Part shown: positions 62,487 through 64,000 of the stretch, piece by piece
Layout of the letters: every line of letters begins with the position of its first letter
Numbering within the stretch: position 1 is the stretch's first letter
Source of the DNA: Gordionus sp. m RMFG-2023
Lineage: Eukaryota > Nematomorpha > Gordioida > Chordodea > Parachordodidae
Length of the DNA stretch: 64,000 nt
Assembly (NCBI RefSeq): GCF_954871325.1
Contig: NC_088776.1
Span: 56,213,301-56,277,300, forward strand
Direction of reading: 5' to 3'
Made by a program: the position numbers and the translations under genes
Notes under the pieces: model-generated
Told to the model about the DNA's origin: nothing
The model's database searches: none
The model's input: only the letters and a program-made list of their open reading frames with translations

Positions 62487-63330
62487 AGTTCTCCCCACTA
62501 CAAATTGAATTCATCATGATAACGCAATGGGTGTTTCGAAACTCTTTTTTTACGAGTTGTATTTCCATTGTATTCTGCGTTGTCCAAATCCTCAGTCATT
62601 GTTATGGGTATTTCCTTAGCTTGTACATGAGCATACCTCATTGGTCTGCATGCTTGCTTTTCACAATACTCTCAGACTCAACATCATACAATATCGCACT
62701 TTTCCGTTGAACCACTATCCCTTCATGCCATCCCGCAGTCCTTTCGTTTTCTACCCAAACCTTTTGCTTCTCTTCAAATTCACGGGGTTCAACGTTCCTA
62801 TCTTTATAATATTTTTGTCTCCATAATGCGTTTTCTATCCTTCGTAGATAATTCCCATTGATCCAACATTGTCCTGAGCGGCCTTCCATGGAGCATTACG
62901 GTGAGTAATTAAAACTTTCACTAAATTTAACTGGTCCGGAGTCTCACAACTTCTTCCAGCATAGAGTCTTTATCGTACGTACATAACGCTAAGCCAAACC
63001 ATTCGATTTGGGGGAATAAGGGGCCGATATAAAATGTATTATTTTGTTTTTAAAAAGAATCATTTTGAATTCAGATCCAGTAAACTGAGTACCGTTATCT
63101 GAGACAATGTAGCGAGGTAACCTTCTAGAGAAATAATTATGCAGATTATTTATTACACTTTTACGAACTCTTCAACATCACGATCAAGATTCGTCTTAAA
63201 AACATAGTAGCTACATAATGATTTCATTCCCTTGATGAATAACGTTTAAAACCTCCTTCTTTAGATTATCGGGAATAATAATTCTATCATAATAAAATAA
63301 TAATCATTCTTCAAACGAAATATTATCTTT
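62487..63330 (-). mobile_element. Broken Ty3/gypsy-like LTR retrotransposon, 3' half
   Basis: Minus-strand parts in pol order are as follows. An H2C2-like integrase lead has RIIIPDNLKKEVLNVIHQG (about 63,290-63,230). An integrase core has SDNGTQFTGSEFK and SAPYSPKSNGLA (about 63,115-62,995). An integrase C-terminal region ends SAILYDVE and KHADQ (about 62,890-62,640). A purine-rich AGTGGGGAGAAC tract then leads directly to TGTAATG at 62,487, the expected polypurine tract and 3' LTR start. The motifs fit the Ty3/gypsy group of animals. The copy is an old fossil with several breaks; reverse transcriptase and the 5' end are not recognised in the window. Confidence 0.8.
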
Positions 63331-64000
63331 AATTAAAATAAATTTTTTTTACCCCGAATAATTATTTATATTATCAAATGTAATTTTATGGCCAACATTT
63401 TTTGAACATGGACTATTAGTAATATTATGAACAATTTGAAAGCGCGATTCTTTGTTTGAAACATTTGCTATTTTAGTAGCGATATATATGGCATTCACAT
63501 AATTTTCCTCATTGGTAATTAATAAAAAAAGTGACGGCTTATCTGTGAATATATAAATAAATATTTTTATTTAATATCTCCTCTTTTCTTAATCGTTAAA
63601 AATATAATCTACATTTCCTTATTTCAAGGAAATCGCTATCGATATTTAATTATATTAAAATTATTTCGCTTTTAGTGATTTTTTAAATAAAATAATATCG
63701 CTCTTGACTCTTCTAAAAATTTGAATAGGGGAACTTAAAAAAATATTATTTAATTCTTTTATTGTTTTACTTCCATAACCAAGTGATTTCTGGTTTATGA
63801 TATAGGACTCGACCTCTTGATTCCGTATACATATTAAATTTAATAATAAATGGGGGTCTTATTACATTTTAATAAATTTTGGTCGATGTTTAGCAAATTA
63901 GGTTGATTTCTTGTCATAAAATTATTTTACCAATTTCAAAATATGCCTAAAAATATTAACCAAAATAATACAAATGCTTATTTAATAATTTCACATGGCA
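63331..64000. other. Uncertain continuation of LTR fossil, AT-rich
   Basis: By position this could hold decayed pol sequence upstream of the integrase, but no reverse transcriptase or RNase H motif was recognised. Nothing else is visible. Confidence 0.35.

Noticed and set aside
62516-62826. Plus-strand frames over the LTR fossil
   Set aside because: They are antisense shadows of the integrase region.

Overview
The window is about four-fifths A+T and holds no intact host gene I can recognise. It reads as repeat-dominated intergenic DNA of an invertebrate animal. The evidence is indirect: hAT transposons, tRNA-derived SINEs with TCTA tails, a LINE C-terminal domain of a kind known from animals, and LTR-retroelement remains. 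An arthropod is plausible, but no species can be named. Reading frames are short and often lack an ATG, so almost none are treated as genes.

Layout. From 1 to 8,883 lies an old repeat block that I call U-S-U-T: a unit of about 2.6 kb (U) occurs twice, separated by a spacer S and followed by an AT-rich block T. From 8,884 to about 34,060 lies a young tandem array of seven units. After a chimeric first unit, two unit types alternate: A, always 3,810 bp, and B, 3,166 or 3,157 bp. Together they make a higher-order repeat of about 7 kb whose copies are nearly identical. Every unit carries a GC-rich hAT-like end and the 3' part of a LINE. A-derived left parts add a broken gag-protease fossil and a small inverted-repeat element. 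B-derived right parts add a segment that could fold into a compact RNA. The last unit changes abruptly at about 33,617 from near-identity to a visibly diverged copy.

From about 36,130 to 45,700 comes an older relative of the left block: several decayed S copies, then one U, then T. The young array therefore sits between two ancient copies of the same locus and begins exactly where the left T block breaks off.

From 45,700 to the end the DNA is a patchwork. It contains a dispersed repeat pair (47.9 and 50.8 kb), the N-terminal third of a BED-finger hAT transposase (53.7-54.35 kb, minus strand), three related SINEs in a row ending in a long TCTA microsatellite, GC-rich degenerate repeats (56.2-56.9 kb), a complete but internally deleted hAT element with perfect 19-bp terminal repeats (59,381-60,429), and the 3' half of a broken Ty3/gypsy-like element on the minus strand (62.5-63.3 kb).

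No operon or pathway logic applies. The story is one of nested transposons, segmental duplication and recent tandem amplification. All repeat identities were judged by eye.
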